Below are positions 63,945 through 64,000 of a stretch of DNA of 64,000 bases, in pieces (the first letter of the stretch is position 1; each line of letters starts with the position of its first letter). This DNA comes from Symploca sp. SIO3C6 (lineage in GTDB: Bacteria; Cyanobacteriota; Cyanobacteriia; Cyanobacteriales; Coleofasciculaceae). The stretch is taken from the NCBI GenBank assembly GCA_010692425.1, contig JAAHHJ010000003.1:186001-250000 (forward strand), given 5' to 3'. Both the position numbers and the translations under genes were made by a program. Below the pieces are notes generated by a model. That model searched no databases. It saw only the letters and a program-made list of their open reading frames with translations, and had not been told where the DNA came from.

Positions 63945-64000
63945 TTTGGACTTTAACATCAGTATGATCTGATTTGCTCCCTTTGGGACAATTCTACAGG

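Overview
The window looks like a chromosomal segment of a filamentous, probably marine cyanobacterium. The evidence is repeated HIP1 octamers (GCGATCGC, for example near 14855, 35132, 50718, 52966 and 58824), a DevBCA exporter, a cyanobacterial-type pyruvate dehydrogenase E2, a DUF6464 protein, a DUF1800/DUF1501 pair, many short palindromic repeats and roughly 100-bp MITEs. Genus cannot be fixed from the sequence. The natural-product genes resemble those known from sponge-associated or free-living Oscillatoriales (inference).

Region 1 (1-8620) is the right part of a thiazole/oxazole-modified (TOMM) peptide cluster. It holds a SagB-type azoline oxidase running off the left edge, a nitrile-hydratase-leader-type precursor peptide, a very large two-propeller sensor histidine kinase, and a ThiF-like/YcaO cyclodehydratase fusion. 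Region 2 (8621-24438) is mostly housekeeping: PDH E2, a STAND ATPase, an aroA-aroC pair, devBCA with a divergent TetR regulator and candidate operators, PEP synthase, an SRPBCC protein and a DAHP synthase.

Region 3 (23338-31276, all minus strand) is the most interesting. A flavin monooxygenase, two CYP2-like P450s with altered I-helix motifs, a chorismate lyase, a TSUP permease and a DAHP synthase lie in a row. This enzyme set matches the logic of chorismate -> 4-hydroxybenzoate -> (halogenated) phenol -> coupled biaryl or diaryl ether, known from bmp and ambigol pathways. I propose it is a bmp/ambigol-like cluster with its own arrangement.

Region 4 (31710-40200) carries lipoyl ligase, YbjN, M48 protease, a DgcN/DgcA-like D-glutamate pair, DUF6464, SpeD and a secreted unknown. 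Region 5 (41294-50529) has tandem lipases, the second being a dead class-3 lipase domain fused to an intact cPLA2/patatin domain, then DUF1800/DUF1501 and a secreted phospholipase A2.

Region 6 (50963-63420) is a broken type III-B CRISPR locus. A perfect 254-bp palindrome made of two IS630-type transposase 3' ends abuts a decapitated cmr4, followed by cmr5, cmr6 and a 21-repeat array. A second 9-repeat array with a homologous leader lies 7 kb further on, next to a third copy of the same IS remnant and a truncated FHA gene. Both arrays read on the minus strand. Their leaders carry a three-copy motif that has changed in concert between the two loci. Between the arrays sit a ParE/Phd toxin-antitoxin pair, a PhoD phosphatase, a FGE-like protein, a choloylglycine-hydrolase-like amidase and a DUF4336 protein.
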